This document shows positions 36,158 through 45,151 of a DNA stretch of 64,000 nucleotides, piece by piece. The DNA is taken from NCBI GenBank assembly GCA_030549905.1, contig JAUQQK010000006.1, positions 39,342 through 103,341 of the forward strand, read 5' to 3'. Every line of letters begins with the position of its first letter. Within the stretch, counting starts at the first letter, position 1. The notes beneath the pieces are model-generated. The model was not told the DNA's origin. It worked only from the letters and a program-made list of their open reading frames with translations, and ran no database searches. The DNA comes from Aquificota bacterium (GTDB lineage Bacteria; Aquificota; Aquificia; Aquificales; Aquificaceae). The translations under genes and the position numbers were made by a program.

Positions 36158-36248
36158 GGAGGGGTGGCCGAGCGGTCGAAGGCGGGTGATTTGAAATCAC
36201 CAGTGGGTTGCCAGCCCACCGGGGGTTCGAATCCCTCCCCCTCCGCCA
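36158..36248 (+). tRNA. tRNA-Ser (anticodon UGA)
   Basis: A class II tRNA. GGAGGGG pairs with CCCCTCC, the discriminator is G and CCA is encoded. The anticodon stem GGTGA/TCACC holds TTTGAAA with anticodon TGA. A long variable arm (GTGGGTTGCCAGCCCAC) and the TTCGAAT T-loop are present. argH begins 12 nt after the CCA. Confidence 0.95.
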
Positions 36249-36259
36249 AGGAGAAGACT

Positions 36260-37636
36260 ATGCAAAAGCCCTGGGAAGGAAGGTTCAGAGAAAGAACAGA
36301 GAAATTTGTAGAGGATTTTACCCAGTCGGTCAGCTTTGATAAGGAGCTTGCCCTCTGGGATATAAAACAGAGCAAGGCTCATGTCAAGACCCTTCAAAAA
36401 GCCGGAATTCTTCCGGAAGAGGAAGCCTCTTTGCTCCTTAAGGGGCTTGAGGGGATAGAGGAGGAGGTTCGTCAGGGAAGGTTTGACTTTAGGGTAGAGC
36501 TGGAAGATGTGCATATGAACATAGAAGCAGAGCTTATAAAAAGGCTTGGTGAGGTGGGCGGGAAGCTCCACACGGCAAGAAGCAGGAACGACCAGGTGGC
36601 TACAGATGAAAAACTTTATATAAAAGATAGCATAGGGGAGGTGTTAGAGCTTTTGAGGGAGCTAAGAAAAAGCCTTGTAAGGTTTGCGGAAAAGAGCGTG
36701 GATTTTGTGATGCCCTCCTACACGCACCTGCAGAGGGCTCAGCCCATAAGGGTGGCTCATTACTTTTTAGCCTACAGGGAAATCTTCCTTACAGATGCTG
36801 AAAGGTTCATTAACGCATACAGGCTTGCGGACTGCCTTCCCTTGGGTTCTGGAGCCGTGGCAGGCGTGGATTTTCCCCTTGACAGGTTTTACACAGCGGA
36901 ACTTCTTGGCTTTAACAGGCTTTGCAGGAACTCCATGCAGGCTACCGCAGACAGGGACTTTATCCTTGACCTTTTATATGCCTGTGCTGTGTGCGGTATG
37001 CACCTTTCGAGGCTCTCAGAAGACCTTATTCTCTGGTCTTCGGAAGAGTTTGGCTTTGTAGAACTTCCTGACAGGCTCTGCACGGGAAGCTCCATAATGC
37101 CACAGAAGAAGAACCCCGATGTGCTTGAGCTGATAAGGGGAAAAACGGGAAGGCTGTACGGAAACCTTTTGAGCCTTCTGACCACCCTTAAAGGTCTTCC
37201 CATGGCTTACAACAGGGACCTGCAGGAGGACAAGGAACCCCTCTTTGACAGCCTCAGGGCCATAAAGGACTGTCTTACGGGCATGAGGCTTGTGCTTGAA
37301 GGTATGAGCCTGAAAGAAGGTAGGCTTTACAGCTCTGCGGGAAGTTTCAGTCTTATGACGGACCTTGCAAACTACCTGGTGCTTAAGGGCCTTCCCTTCA
37401 GGCAGGCTCATAAGGTAGCAGGTTCCATAACCGCATACCTTCTTGAGAAGGGGAAAAAGCCCGAGGAGCTGAGCCTTGAGGAGCTAAAGAGCTTTTCCGA
37501 GCTTTATGAAGAGGACGCCCTCAGGCTTTTAAAGCCTGAAGCTTCTGCAGACAGGAGGAAGGTCTTTGGAGGCACTGCAAGGGAAGAGGTTTTAAGGAGG
37601 CTTGAAGTGGCAAAGAGAGAGGAGGGGCTTTCATGA
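36260..37636 (+). CDS. argH: Argininosuccinate lyase
   Basis: Last step of arginine synthesis, splitting argininosuccinate to arginine and fumarate. 458 residues from the ATG after AAGGAG; the longer tracked ORF runs through the tRNA. Signature GSSIMPQKKNPD near residue 280, with HTARSRNDQVATD and the THLQRAQP active-site histidine region. argB lies separately at 57244. Confidence 0.96.
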   Translation: MQKPWEGRFRERTEKFVEDFTQSVSFDKELALWDIKQSKAHVKTLQKAGILPEEEASLLLKGLEGIEEEVRQGRFDFRVELEDVHMNIEAELIKRLGEVGGKLHTARSRNDQVATDEKLYIKDSIGEVLELLRELRKSLVRFAEKSVDFVMPSYTHLQRAQPIRVAHYFLAYREIFLTDAERFINAYRLADCLPLGSGAVAGVDFPLDRFYTAELLGFNRLCRNSMQATADRDFILDLLYACAVCGMHLSRLSEDLILWSSEEFGFVELPDRLCTGSSIMPQKKNPDVLELIRGKTGRLYGNLLSLLTTLKGLPMAYNRDLQEDKEPLFDSLRAIKDCLTGMRLVLEGMSLKEGRLYSSAGSFSLMTDLANYLVLKGLPFRQAHKVAGSITAYLLEKGKKPEELSLEELKSFSELYEEDALRLLKPEASADRRKVFGGTAREEVLRRLEVAKREEGLS

Positions 37637-37857
37637 AGCTCTTTTTTGTTTTTCTGATTCTTATCCTTGTGGCGGGTATATCTGGCATGTTTGTCTTTTT
37701 AAACCAGCAGAAGGTGGTTTTTGTGCTGACACCTGCCATGAAGGGAACCTATTACATCATACCTGAGATGCCACTGGGTCTTTTAGTGGTTCTGAGTTTC
37801 TTCACTGGACTTATTGCTGGTTATATTCTTTCTCTCCTTGCAAGGCTTTTAAGGTAG
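37633..37857 (+). CDS. LapA-domain small membrane protein
   Basis: A 74-residue protein with two transmembrane helices (FFVFLILILVAGISGMFVFL and LGLLVVLSFFTGLIAGYILSL) joined by a short periplasmic loop, the layout of DUF1049/LapA proteins that act with LapB in LPS control in E. coli. It overlaps the argH stop by 4 nt. A role in envelope control here is inferred. Confidence 0.83.
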   Translation: MKLFFVFLILILVAGISGMFVFLNQQKVVFVLTPAMKGTYYIIPEMPLGLLVVLSFFTGLIAGYILSLLARLLR

Positions 37858-37884
37858 TTTTATATTTATCTACGGGAGGGCAAA

Positions 37885-38607
37885 ATGGCTATAGAATACC
37901 AGCCCATGTATGTTCTGGCAAGCGGTATGCTCCTTCAGCAGAGGAAGCTTGACACCATAACCAACAACCTTGCCAATATGGACACGCCCGCCTTCAAGAG
38001 GGAGCTAATGCTGGCAAGCTTATGGGAAACTCCAGAGGGTCAAAGGCTACCGGACAACAGCCCGGAAAACCCCACTAACAACTTCCTGTATCCGGTTGTG
38101 GAAAGGGTCTTTACAGACCTCTCTCAGGGAGCCATAAGGCAGACGGGAAACCCCTTAGACCTCGCCATAGAAGGCAGGGGCTTTTTTGCCCTCAGGTCTC
38201 CTCAGGGTGTGGTCTATACACGCAAGGGCAACTTCAGGCTTGATGCGGAGGGCTATTTAGTAAATGAGCTGGGCTACAGGGTTCTGGATACAAACCTTCA
38301 GGACATAAGGCTGGAGGGACAGCCTACCTTTGGCGCGGATGGCTCCGTCTTTGTAAACGGTCAGCAGGTAGCTACCCTTGGGGTTTTTGAGCTTGCAAAC
38401 CCTCAAAAGCTTGGAAGAGACCTCTTTACGGGGCAGCCCCAGCAGGCTCGGGGCTTTAGGCTTATGCAGGGCTTTCTTGAGCTATCCAATGTGAACCCTG
38501 TGCTTGAAATGGCTCAGCTTATTCAAAGCCATAGGGCTCATGAAACCTACGCAAACCTAATAAGGTCCTTAGACGCCATATATGAGAGGCTCAACCAGGC
38601 TTTCTAA
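37885..38607 (+). CDS. flgF: Flagellar basal-body rod protein FlgF-like
   Basis: A 240-residue rod/hook-family protein. The N-terminal ITNNLANMDTPAFKRE and the C-terminal LSNVNPVLEMAQLIQSHRAHETY regions form the coiled-coil parts, and ALEGRG-like AIEGRGFFAL and YTRKGNFRLD are central. Its short length favours FlgF over FlgG, but the two cannot be firmly separated. TATATT lies 19 nt before the ATG, with GGGAGG. Confidence 0.85.
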   Translation: MAIEYQPMYVLASGMLLQQRKLDTITNNLANMDTPAFKRELMLASLWETPEGQRLPDNSPENPTNNFLYPVVERVFTDLSQGAIRQTGNPLDLAIEGRGFFALRSPQGVVYTRKGNFRLDAEGYLVNELGYRVLDTNLQDIRLEGQPTFGADGSVFVNGQQVATLGVFELANPQKLGRDLFTGQPQQARGFRLMQGFLELSNVNPVLEMAQLIQSHRAHETYANLIRSLDAIYERLNQAF

Positions 38608-39473
38608 AAGAGGCTCTTCTGAGAGGTCTTTTTCTTTATCTCTTCAAGGTCTTTAAGGAGGCTCTTAAACTCAAGCCTTTCAAACCTCTCTTTGAGGGCT
38701 TCCAGCTGAGGCTCACCTATGAGAAGGTCTTCTTCTCTGACCTCAAGCTCCTCCACCCTGTGAAGGCTTAAGAGCTCAAGGGCAAGCTTTAATTTTTCCC
38801 TGTCCGCCTGTGGAAAGGCGGTGGAAAAGTCTTCCCACCTTGCCAGTATGTTTTCCACACTGCCGTATGTTTCAAGTATCCTTATAGCAGTTTTTGGACC
38901 CACGCCCCTGACACCTTCTATGTTATCCACCTTGTCTCCCACAAGGGCAAGGTAATCTCTGAGCTTTTCCGGTGGCACGCCGAACTTTTCCAGCACCTTC
39001 CTTCTATCAAAAACCTCCTGGCTTATGGGGTTTATCACAAGAAGCCTGTCATTTACAAGCTGGAGTATGTCCTTGTCTGGGGAATAGACCTTTACCTTGA
39101 AGTCCTTTTCTAAAGCCCACTGGGCTATGGTGGCAATAAGGTCGTCCGCCTCATAGCCTTCCAGCTCATATATCTTTATGCCAAGAAGGGATACAAGCTC
39201 CTTTATCACAGGCACCTGCACCTTTAACGGGTCTGGCATGGCAGGTCTCTTTGCCTTATACTCCGAATACTTCTTTTCTCTTTTGGTGGGAGCAGGCAGG
39301 TCAAAGGCTATGGCAAAGTATTTAGGCTTTTCTGTCTTTATTATGTACAGGAGGGCTCTCATAAAACCGTATATGGCTCCCGTAGGAAAGCCTTCCTTAG
39401 TAGATAGGGGCGGAAGGGCAAAAAAGCTCCTGTAGAGGAAGGCAGAACCATCAAGGAGGTAAAGGGTCTTCAT
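38604..39473 (-). CDS. Stand-alone 5'-3' exonuclease (Pol I N-domain type)
   Basis: A 289-residue flap nuclease: LLDGSAFLYRSFFA at the N-terminus, EGYEADDLIAT and SPDKDILQLV metal-binding motifs, and the helix-hairpin-helix VRGVGPKTAIRIL. It corresponds to the 5' nuclease domain of DNA polymerase I, here a separate protein, as known in Aquifex whose polymerase lacks this domain. It probably removes Okazaki primers. It overlaps thiE by 4 nt. Confidence 0.93.
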   Translation of the reverse strand: MKTLYLLDGSAFLYRSFFALPPLSTKEGFPTGAIYGFMRALLYIIKTEKPKYFAIAFDLPAPTKREKKYSEYKAKRPAMPDPLKVQVPVIKELVSLLGIKIYELEGYEADDLIATIAQWALEKDFKVKVYSPDKDILQLVNDRLLVINPISQEVFDRRKVLEKFGVPPEKLRDYLALVGDKVDNIEGVRGVGPKTAIRILETYGSVENILARWEDFSTAFPQADREKLKLALELLSLHRVEELEVREEDLLIGEPQLEALKERFERLEFKSLLKDLEEIKKKTSQKSLF

Positions 39474-40111
39474 GGCATGTGCATGACCTTTCTGTAGTAT
39501 CCCTTCATAGCTTCCACCATGGACCTTGTGGCTTTTTCCACATCCTCAAAGCCCAGAATGGCTGATACAACCGCTATACCTTTTGCACCGGCGGAAAGCA
39601 CCTCCTGAACCCTGTAGTGGGTTATGCCTCCTATGGCAACTATGGGCTTATTGGTTAGCTTTACTGCCTGACGAAGCCCCTCTATACCCACAAGCCTGTA
39701 GTTTTTCTTAGTGGTGGTTTCATAGACAGAGCCAAAGCCTATGTAGTCTATGGGAAGGTGTTCCACCTCCTTTAGCTTATCCACCGAATTGACCGAATAG
39801 CCTATATACAGCTTATCACCCACAAGCCTTCTTACCACATCGGGTGGAAGGTCCTCCTGTCCCACATGCACACCGTCCGCCTCCACCGCAAGGGCAAGGT
39901 CTACCCTGTCATTAACCACTAAGTCCACGCCATGGCGTCTTGTTAATTCTCTTAAAACCAACAACTCTTCATACATCTGACGGGCTGTCTTGTTTTTGAA
40001 CCTGTATTGAAGGGCTGTTATACCACCCTTTATGGCGGACTCTATGGTCTGCACCAGGTCCCTGTCTTGAAAGTAGGCATCATCGGTAACTAAATAAAGG
40101 GTCAGGTTCAT
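39470..40111 (-). CDS. thiE: Thiamine-phosphate synthase
   Basis: Joins HMP-PP and thiazole phosphate to thiamine phosphate. 213 residues with YLVTD, LVVNDRVDLALAVEADGVHVGQEDLP and the phosphate-binding PIVAIGGI loop; the YIGFGSVYETTTK segment binds pyrophosphate. The supply of thiamine suits a cell using TPP enzymes such as the oxidoreductase at 24 kb and transketolase at 51 kb. AAGGAGG lies before the ATG. Confidence 0.95.
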   Translation of the reverse strand: MNLTLYLVTDDAYFQDRDLVQTIESAIKGGITALQYRFKNKTARQMYEELLVLRELTRRHGVDLVVNDRVDLALAVEADGVHVGQEDLPPDVVRRLVGDKLYIGYSVNSVDKLKEVEHLPIDYIGFGSVYETTTKKNYRLVGIEGLRQAVKLTNKPIVAIGGITHYRVQEVLSAGAKGIAVVSAILGFEDVEKATRSMVEAMKGYYRKVMHMP

Positions 40112-40121
40112 TTTCTCCTCC

Positions 40122-40153
40122 TTGCAAATGAAACTCAGTTAGCTTATATTATA
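40122..40153. promoter_or_regulatory. Divergent promoters for thiE and fur with overlapping -10
   Basis: Rightward: TTGCAA (40122-40127), 17 bp, TATATT (40145-40150), only 7 nt from the fur ATG. Leftward: TATAAT (40153-40148), 36 nt before thiE, with a normal leader and ribosome site. Confidence 0.6.
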
Positions 40154-40157
40154 TGCC

Positions 40158-40631
40158 ATGCAAATTGAAGAGCTTAAACATAAGTTTGAGCAGTTTTTGA
40201 GGCAGAGGGGGTATAAGATAACCAAGGGCAGGTTTGAGATAATTGACAGGATAGCCAGCTACGGACAGCACTTTGAGATTGAAGAGCTGGTAAGGTGGAT
40301 AGCAAGTCAGGACAGGTCAGTAGCGAGCAGGTCCACTGTTTATAGAACGGTAAGGCTTCTTCAGGAGTTTGGTGCCATAAGGGAAGTGATAAAGCTGGGC
40401 AACAGAACCATATATGAGTTTGTGGCGGGAAAGCCCCACCATGAGCATCTTATATGCGTAGAATGTGGAAAGATAATAGAGTTCTATAAGGAAGAGATAG
40501 AAGACCTTCAGGACCGAGTCTGCGAGGAGCACGACTTTACACCCATAAACCATCGGCTTGAGATATTTGGCATATGCTCTGAATGTAAGGGAAGGAAAGA
40601 TGAGAATAGAAGACTTCAGGCTTACGCTTAA
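40158..40631 (+). CDS. fur: Fur-family metalloregulator
   Basis: A 157-residue winged-helix repressor with SRSTVYRTVRLLQEFGAI as the recognition region, HHEHLICVECG with the first structural Cys pair, and ICSECKG with the second. Could be Fur, Zur or PerR; metal specificity is not clear by eye. Possible targets include feoAB at 3 kb. It overlaps the next gene by 32 nt. The promoter predicts a leaderless mRNA. Confidence 0.9.
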   Translation: MQIEELKHKFEQFLRQRGYKITKGRFEIIDRIASYGQHFEIEELVRWIASQDRSVASRSTVYRTVRLLQEFGAIREVIKLGNRTIYEFVAGKPHHEHLICVECGKIIEFYKEEIEDLQDRVCEEHDFTPINHRLEIFGICSECKGRKDENRRLQAYA

Positions 40632-41115
40632 GACCACAAGGGAAGAGCATATAAGACCTAAGGAAGACTTTTCAAGCCTTCTTCAGGAGCAGTTAAGCTC
40701 CTTAGAGCCTGTAAAGACCCGTAGATGGCAGGAGCCTGTTGATGCAAGAATTCAGGCAAAGGTGGAGGAGGTTTCTCAGAAGTATGGCATTCCAAAGGAG
40801 CTTATATTGGCGATTATCTCCGTGGAAAGTGGTTTTAACCCAAGGGCATACAACAAAAACAAAGACGGCACGGAAGACAGGGGTCTCATGCAGGTAAATT
40901 ATCAGCATAACATAAGGCTCATGAAGGAGTATGGGATAGAGGACCCAAATCAGCTCTTTGATATAGAAACAAACATAGAGCTTGGAGCAAGGATACTGTA
41001 TGAAAACTTCAAAAGGTTTGGAAACTGGGTAATGGCGGTAAAAGCTTACAATGGGCTGAAGGCGGACAACTGGGACTATGTACGGAAAGTTTTTGAAAAA
41101 ACTGGTATGAGGTAA
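40600..41115 (+). CDS. Lytic transglycosylase (SLT domain)
   Basis: A 171-residue protein, starting at MRIEDFRLTLK after GGAAGGA. The SLT domain has the catalytic Glu in AIISVESGFNPRAYN, followed by EDRGLMQVNYQH and VMAVKAYNG. No signal peptide is obvious, so it may be exported by another route, such as the flagellar system, or act in the cytoplasm. It cleaves peptidoglycan strands. Confidence 0.87.
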   Translation: MRIEDFRLTLKTTREEHIRPKEDFSSLLQEQLSSLEPVKTRRWQEPVDARIQAKVEEVSQKYGIPKELILAIISVESGFNPRAYNKNKDGTEDRGLMQVNYQHNIRLMKEYGIEDPNQLFDIETNIELGARILYENFKRFGNWVMAVKAYNGLKADNWDYVRKVFEKTGMR

Positions 41116-41118
41116 GCC

Positions 41119-41478
41119 ATGAGGATATCAGAGCTTGAAGAAAGGCAAAAGGAGTTTTTAAAAAGGGTCTTTGAGCTAAAAGAGCTTCCTGAAGGGCTGG
41201 ACTTAGAGGAGTTTTTAGCATCAAGGGGTTGCAGGCTTTATGAGTGTCTGTCCTGCGGAAGGCTGATATTTCATGATAATTATGAGTTCTGGAACTTGAG
41301 CGAGTGCTGTGATGACAACTCAAAGCTGGTGGAGGGTGGGCTTTTATGTGAGCTTTGCTACTCAAGGACTCCTGAAAACTTAAAGCACTGGATATTTTTC
41401 AAGCCTACCTATTACAAGGAAGTGGAGTTTAATTTAAAATTTTCCAATGCCCCAGATAAAGGACATAGAGGAAGTTAA
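41119..41478 (+). CDS. Hypothetical Cys-rich protein
   Basis: A 119-residue protein of no recognised family. Six Cys occur in a zinc-ribbon-like order (YECLSCGR, SECCDDN, LLCELC), so metal binding is likely. The N-terminal 35 residues form a charged helix. It overlaps the next gene by 32 nt and follows the transglycosylase by 3 nt. Confidence 0.75.
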   Translation: MRISELEERQKEFLKRVFELKELPEGLDLEEFLASRGCRLYECLSCGRLIFHDNYEFWNLSECCDDNSKLVEGGLLCELCYSRTPENLKHWIFFKPTYYKEVEFNLKFSNAPDKGHRGS

Positions 41479-41887
41479 AGCCTTCATAAGGCAAACTTCT
41501 GAAAAGTCTGCCGTCTATGTGGGGTGCGATTCAAGGCAGGTAAGAGACTATACGGTTTTTGTCTCTGTGGTGGTGGTGCATATAGATTCCTGCAGGGGTG
41601 CGAGGATATTCTGGAAGGTGGATAGGGTAAGGAGAATAAGGTCTCTAAGGCAGAGGCTTTTGGAGGAGGTTTCAAGGGCTGTCTTCCTGGCTCTGGAAAT
41701 ATCGGAGGTGGTGGGTAAAAGACCCTTTGAGGTGCATCTTGACATAAACCCAAACCCCCAGCATAACTCCAGCCTTATACTGAAAGAAGCCATAGGGTAT
41801 GTGCTGGCTCAGGGTCTAAAGCCGGTGGTAAAGCCCCACTCTATAGCCGCCACTACGGTGGCAGACTACATTACCAGCAAATACTAA
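41447..41887 (+). CDS. DUF458/YkuK-type RNase H-like protein
   Basis: A 146-residue protein with VYVGCDSRQV near residue 24, EVHLDINPNPQHNSS near residue 95 and the C-terminal KPHSIAATTVADYIT, the pattern of the YkuK (DUF458) RNase H-like family. The acidic residues needed for metal binding are present. The substrate is unknown. Convergent with speE, with a 4-nt overlap of the ends. Confidence 0.85.
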   Translation: MPQIKDIEEVKAFIRQTSEKSAVYVGCDSRQVRDYTVFVSVVVVHIDSCRGARIFWKVDRVRRIRSLRQRLLEEVSRAVFLALEISEVVGKRPFEVHLDINPNPQHNSSLILKEAIGYVLAQGLKPVVKPHSIAATTVADYITSKY

Positions 41888-42726
41888 AAGCTATACTCAC
41901 CAGATATGAGCTTGTTTAGGAAGCTCTCTGGCAGGAAGGCGTGCCTGTGCATGTCTGCAGAGTAGAGCTTTGTCTGAGCCTTTACCTCTCTTGATGGCTC
42001 TCTGACAGGATGTTTCTTTGAGCCTATGGACATGGTCCACCAGTAGCCTGCATAACCCGGAATCACTGCCGTGTATAAATCCACTATGGGGAAGACCTTC
42101 CTGAGAGCCTTCTGCACCCTGCGGACTATCTCTAAGTGGTAGTGTATGGATTCGGTCTGACCTACATATATGCCATCCTCCTTCAAAGCCCTGAAGACAT
42201 ACCTGAAGAACTCTTCCGTGGTGAGCACATGGGCAAAGCCCACGGGGTCGGTGGAATCCACTATTATTACATCAAACTCCTTCTCGTAGTCCTGTATGTA
42301 TTTGTATCCGTCCTCGTTCAGCACTATAGCCCTCGGGTCTTCAAAGGCTACCGCCATGGTGGGAAGGAAACGCCTGGAAACCTCTATAACCTCTTTGTCT
42401 ATATCCACTAACACGGCCCTCTTCACTTCCGGGTGTTTGAGAACCTCTCTCAGCACTCCACCGTCTCCACCTCCTATTATGAGCACGTTCTCGGGGTTTG
42501 GGTGAGCATAAAGGGGCACATGTGCCATGAATTCGTGGTATATGAACTCATACCGCTCATCGCACTGAGCCACGCCGTCCAGCACCAGTATCCTTCCAAA
42601 GTGGGGCGATTCCACCACCATTATCTCCTGGTATTCGCTCTTGCCGTGATAGAGCACGTTGGTGATGGGGTAGCAGTGTCTGATGGGTGCGTAAGGGTCT
42701 CTTTCCATGAAGAAGGTGTCCGTCAT
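41884..42726 (-). CDS. speE: Spermidine synthase-type aminopropyltransferase
   Basis: A 280-residue polyamine aminopropyltransferase: LVLDGVAQCDERYEFIYHE, the dcSAM site IGGGDGGVLREVLKH, and VDSTDPVG. Aquificales make unusual long and branched polyamines, so the acceptor may not be putrescine only. Its by-product MTA would be recycled by mtnP at 46 kb. It overlaps rsmA by 4 nt. Confidence 0.93.
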   Translation of the reverse strand: MTDTFFMERDPYAPIRHCYPITNVLYHGKSEYQEIMVVESPHFGRILVLDGVAQCDERYEFIYHEFMAHVPLYAHPNPENVLIIGGGDGGVLREVLKHPEVKRAVLVDIDKEVIEVSRRFLPTMAVAFEDPRAIVLNEDGYKYIQDYEKEFDVIIVDSTDPVGFAHVLTTEEFFRYVFRALKEDGIYVGQTESIHYHLEIVRRVQKALRKVFPIVDLYTAVIPGYAGYWWTMSIGSKKHPVREPSREVKAQTKLYSADMHRHAFLPESFLNKLISGEYSF

Positions 42727-43472
42727 CTCTGCTCACCTCTTGCCTTTTGCCATGTATTATACAACAAAAGGACCTTCTCTACGCTTAGGCTTTCCACCCT
42801 TGCCATGGGGTCTATGCCCGCTTCAAGGAGCAGGCTTTCTGACAGTTTGTTTTTAAGAGCCTTTCTCTTTAAGGCATAAAGAGAGGTCAAAAACCTCTTG
42901 TATTCTTTAAGGTCAAGCTCAGGAACTTCCTTCTTCCTTTTTAGCCTTATAAGTCCTGACTGCACCTTAGGTGGTGGCATAAAAAACCTTGCGGGTAGGC
43001 TCATAAGATACTCTACGCTGTAAAAGGTCTGCAAAAAGGCAGAAAGCCAGCCGGCACCCTTTTGAAGCTTTTGAGCCACCTCCTTCTGAAGCATGTATAT
43101 GGCCACGGGCACGCATCTGTGGTGAAAGACCGTGTTTTCCACTATAAGACTTGCCACGTTGTAGGGAAGGTTTCCAAAAACTTTTAGGTTTTCACCGAGG
43201 GAGCAAAGGTCAAACTTGCTCGCATCCGCCTGATGGATAAAAACCCTGCTGTCCTTTATTTCTTCTCTTAACCTTTCTATCATCTGCGGGTCTATTTCAA
43301 TAAGGTGTAGTTCCTTAAAGGGGTATTTTAGCACTTCTTTGGTCAGGTTTCCCGTGCCGGGACCGATTTCCACAAGCAGGTCGCTCTCCTGAGGACTTAT
43401 GAACTCCACTATCTTTGAAAGAACCCCCTTTGCCACAAGAAGGTGCTGACCAAGCTCTTTTTTTAAGGGCAT
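42723..43472 (-). CDS. rsmA: 16S rRNA dimethyladenosine transferase RsmA (KsgA)
   Basis: Dimethylates two adenines in the 16S rRNA 3' hairpin. 249 residues: KKELGQHLLVAKG, the SAM loop VEIGPGTGNLTKEVL, and the catalytic FGNLPYNVAS. It shares a divergent -10 region with the yaaA-like gene and appears leaderless (8 nt from -10 to ATG). Confidence 0.95.
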   Translation of the reverse strand: MPLKKELGQHLLVAKGVLSKIVEFISPQESDLLVEIGPGTGNLTKEVLKYPFKELHLIEIDPQMIERLREEIKDSRVFIHQADASKFDLCSLGENLKVFGNLPYNVASLIVENTVFHHRCVPVAIYMLQKEVAQKLQKGAGWLSAFLQTFYSVEYLMSLPARFFMPPPKVQSGLIRLKRKKEVPELDLKEYKRFLTSLYALKRKALKNKLSESLLLEAGIDPMARVESLSVEKVLLLYNTWQKARGEQR

Positions 43473-43476
43473 GGAG

Positions 43477-43486
43477 TATAATTTTA
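43477..43486. promoter_or_regulatory. Symmetric bidirectional -10 (rsmA / yaaA-like)
   Basis: TATAATTTTA gives TATAAT rightward (43477-43482) and TAAAAT leftward (43486-43481). Both end exactly 8 nt from their start codons and neither gene has a ribosome site. Confidence 0.65.
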
Positions 43487-43490
43487 GGCT

Positions 43491-44153
43491 ATGTTTCTGT
43501 TCCTGCTTCCTTACAGCAAACGTCAGTCAAGGCTAAACATGAAAAACTGCACAGGAGAGAGGTTCAGCCTTGCGGAGCTGGAGCCCTTAGCAAGGGCTGT
43601 GGAAAGGGTTTTTCTTTCAAACTCGGAGCTGTCGCCCCTTTACAGAAGGTTTAAAAGCCTCTTCTGGGAAAACCTTGAGTTCTGGGTCTTTCCGCCACCG
43701 GTGGCAAAGTATGTAGAAGAACACTCATGGGTCCTGTCGCCCGTCTATGGTCTTGTAAAGCCCACCGCCTGCCTTCCTTATATGCCCGTGGGCTGGGAAG
43801 AGCTTTATGAGGGGGAAAGACTAAAAGACTTCTGGAAGAGGCATCTTAGGAACCTTTCAGAAAAACTCTTCAAGGATAAGGTTCTGGTGCCTTTTGTGGG
43901 AAAGGTTGAGCTTTCCCTTTTTGACCTGAAAAAAGCGGAAACAATCATAAGGTTTGAATACTACAGGAAAGACCAGAAGGTTAAAAACCCTTCAAGGTAC
44001 TACGCTTACACGCTTCGCTACATGGCAGAAAGGGGCATAAGCCTTCAAGAGCTTGAAAGGATAAACTTCTATGACTACAGGGTGGAGAAGGTTGTTCAAA
44101 GGGGAAGAACTGTTAAGGTGGTCATGAGGTCGGAGGGCAGGTATGAGGTCTGA
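43491..44153 (+). CDS. yaaA: YaaA-family (UPF0246/DUF328) protein
   Basis: A 220-residue protein with MFLFLLPYSKRQS at the start, a VLSPVYGLVKPTACLPYMPVG segment, LVPFVGKVELSLFDLKK, and the ARYYAR-like SRYYAYTLRYMAE motif near the end, matching the YaaA family that protects against peroxide in E. coli, probably through DNA binding. It overlaps the glycosyltransferase by 11 nt. No ribosome site at the ATG. Confidence 0.82.
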   Translation: MFLFLLPYSKRQSRLNMKNCTGERFSLAELEPLARAVERVFLSNSELSPLYRRFKSLFWENLEFWVFPPPVAKYVEEHSWVLSPVYGLVKPTACLPYMPVGWEELYEGERLKDFWKRHLRNLSEKLFKDKVLVPFVGKVELSLFDLKKAETIIRFEYYRKDQKVKNPSRYYAYTLRYMAERGISLQELERINFYDYRVEKVVQRGRTVKVVMRSEGRYEV

Positions 44154-45096
44154 CATGATTTCTATAGTTATACCCGCCTACAACGAGGAGGAAAACATAC
44201 CCATACTCTATGAAAAGCTAAGGAGTGTGTTAGAGGGGCTTGGAAGGGAGTATGAGGTCATATTTGTAGATGATGGCTCCACCGACAGTACCTGGGAGAA
44301 ACTCAAAGAAATTGCTCAGAGGGATAAGAAGGTTAAACTGATACGTTTTAGAAGGAACTACGGACAGACCGCCGCCATGTATGCGGGCTTTCAGCACGCA
44401 AAGGGGGAGGTAATAATCACCATGGATGCTGACCTTCAGAACGACCCGGAGGACATTCCAAGACTTCTTCAGGAGCTTGACAAGGGCTACGATATAGTAA
44501 GCGGCTGGAGGAAGGACAGGAAGGACCCCTTCCTTTCAAGGAGGCTACCCTCCATGATAGCCAACTGGGTCATATCAAAGGCGACAGGGGTGGAGCTTCA
44601 TGACTATGGATGCACCCTCAAGGCTTACAGGGCGGACATAATAAAGAGGTTAGAGCTTTACGGAGACATGCACAGGTTTCTTCCAGCCCTGACAAAAAGG
44701 CTTGGAGCAAAGATAACAGAACTGCCTGTAAAACATCACCCGAGAATATACGGGAGGTCCAAATATGGCATAGGCAGGACAATAAGGGTCATACTGGACA
44801 TATTTCTTGTGAAATTTTTGAACGAATACATAAACAAGCCCATGTATGTGTTTGGCACTGCAGGTTTTCTTCTTCTTAGTCTTGGTCTTGCTTTGCTCTT
44901 CTACCTTGTTTTTATAAAACTTTTCCTTGATGAAGACATAGGAAGAAGACCCCTCCTGATACTTAGCGTCCTCTTTACACTTGCTGGTATACAGTTCATA
45001 TCTACTGGCATCATAGCGGAGCTTTTAGTAAGAGTTTATTACAGGACAAGAGAAGACAAACCCTTTATGATAGAAGAGAAGGTAAACATTGAATAA
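44143..45096 (+). CDS. GT2-family glycosyltransferase (DPM1/ArnC-like)
   Basis: A 317-residue membrane glycosyltransferase: SIVIPAYNEEENIP, VDDGSTD, MDADLQNDPEDI (metal-binding DxD) and HHPRIYGRSKYG. Two C-terminal transmembrane helices (VFGTAGFLLLSLGLALLFYLV and LLILSVLFTLAGIQFIS) follow. Likely transfers sugar to undecaprenyl phosphate on the cytoplasmic face. An alternative ATG at 44155 (MISIVIPAY) is equally good. Confidence 0.92.
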   Translation: MRSDMISIVIPAYNEEENIPILYEKLRSVLEGLGREYEVIFVDDGSTDSTWEKLKEIAQRDKKVKLIRFRRNYGQTAAMYAGFQHAKGEVIITMDADLQNDPEDIPRLLQELDKGYDIVSGWRKDRKDPFLSRRLPSMIANWVISKATGVELHDYGCTLKAYRADIIKRLELYGDMHRFLPALTKRLGAKITELPVKHHPRIYGRSKYGIGRTIRVILDIFLVKFLNEYINKPMYVFGTAGFLLLSLGLALLFYLVFIKLFLDEDIGRRPLLILSVLFTLAGIQFISTGIIAELLVRVYYRTREDKPFMIEEKVNIE

Positions 45097-45139
45097 AAAA
45101 GGTATGACTAATGGCATTGCCCTTATTTCCTCCACAACA

Positions 45140-45145
45140 TAAAAT
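45140..45145 (+). promoter_or_regulatory. -10 element for lysR
   Basis: TAAAAT ends 6 nt before the lysR ATG with no ribosome site between. A leaderless message is predicted. Confidence 0.45.
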
Positions 45146-45151
45146 CTATGC

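Noticed and set aside
36164-36259. N-terminal extension of argH
   Set aside because: It reads through tRNA-Ser; the ATG at 36260 has its own AAGGAG.
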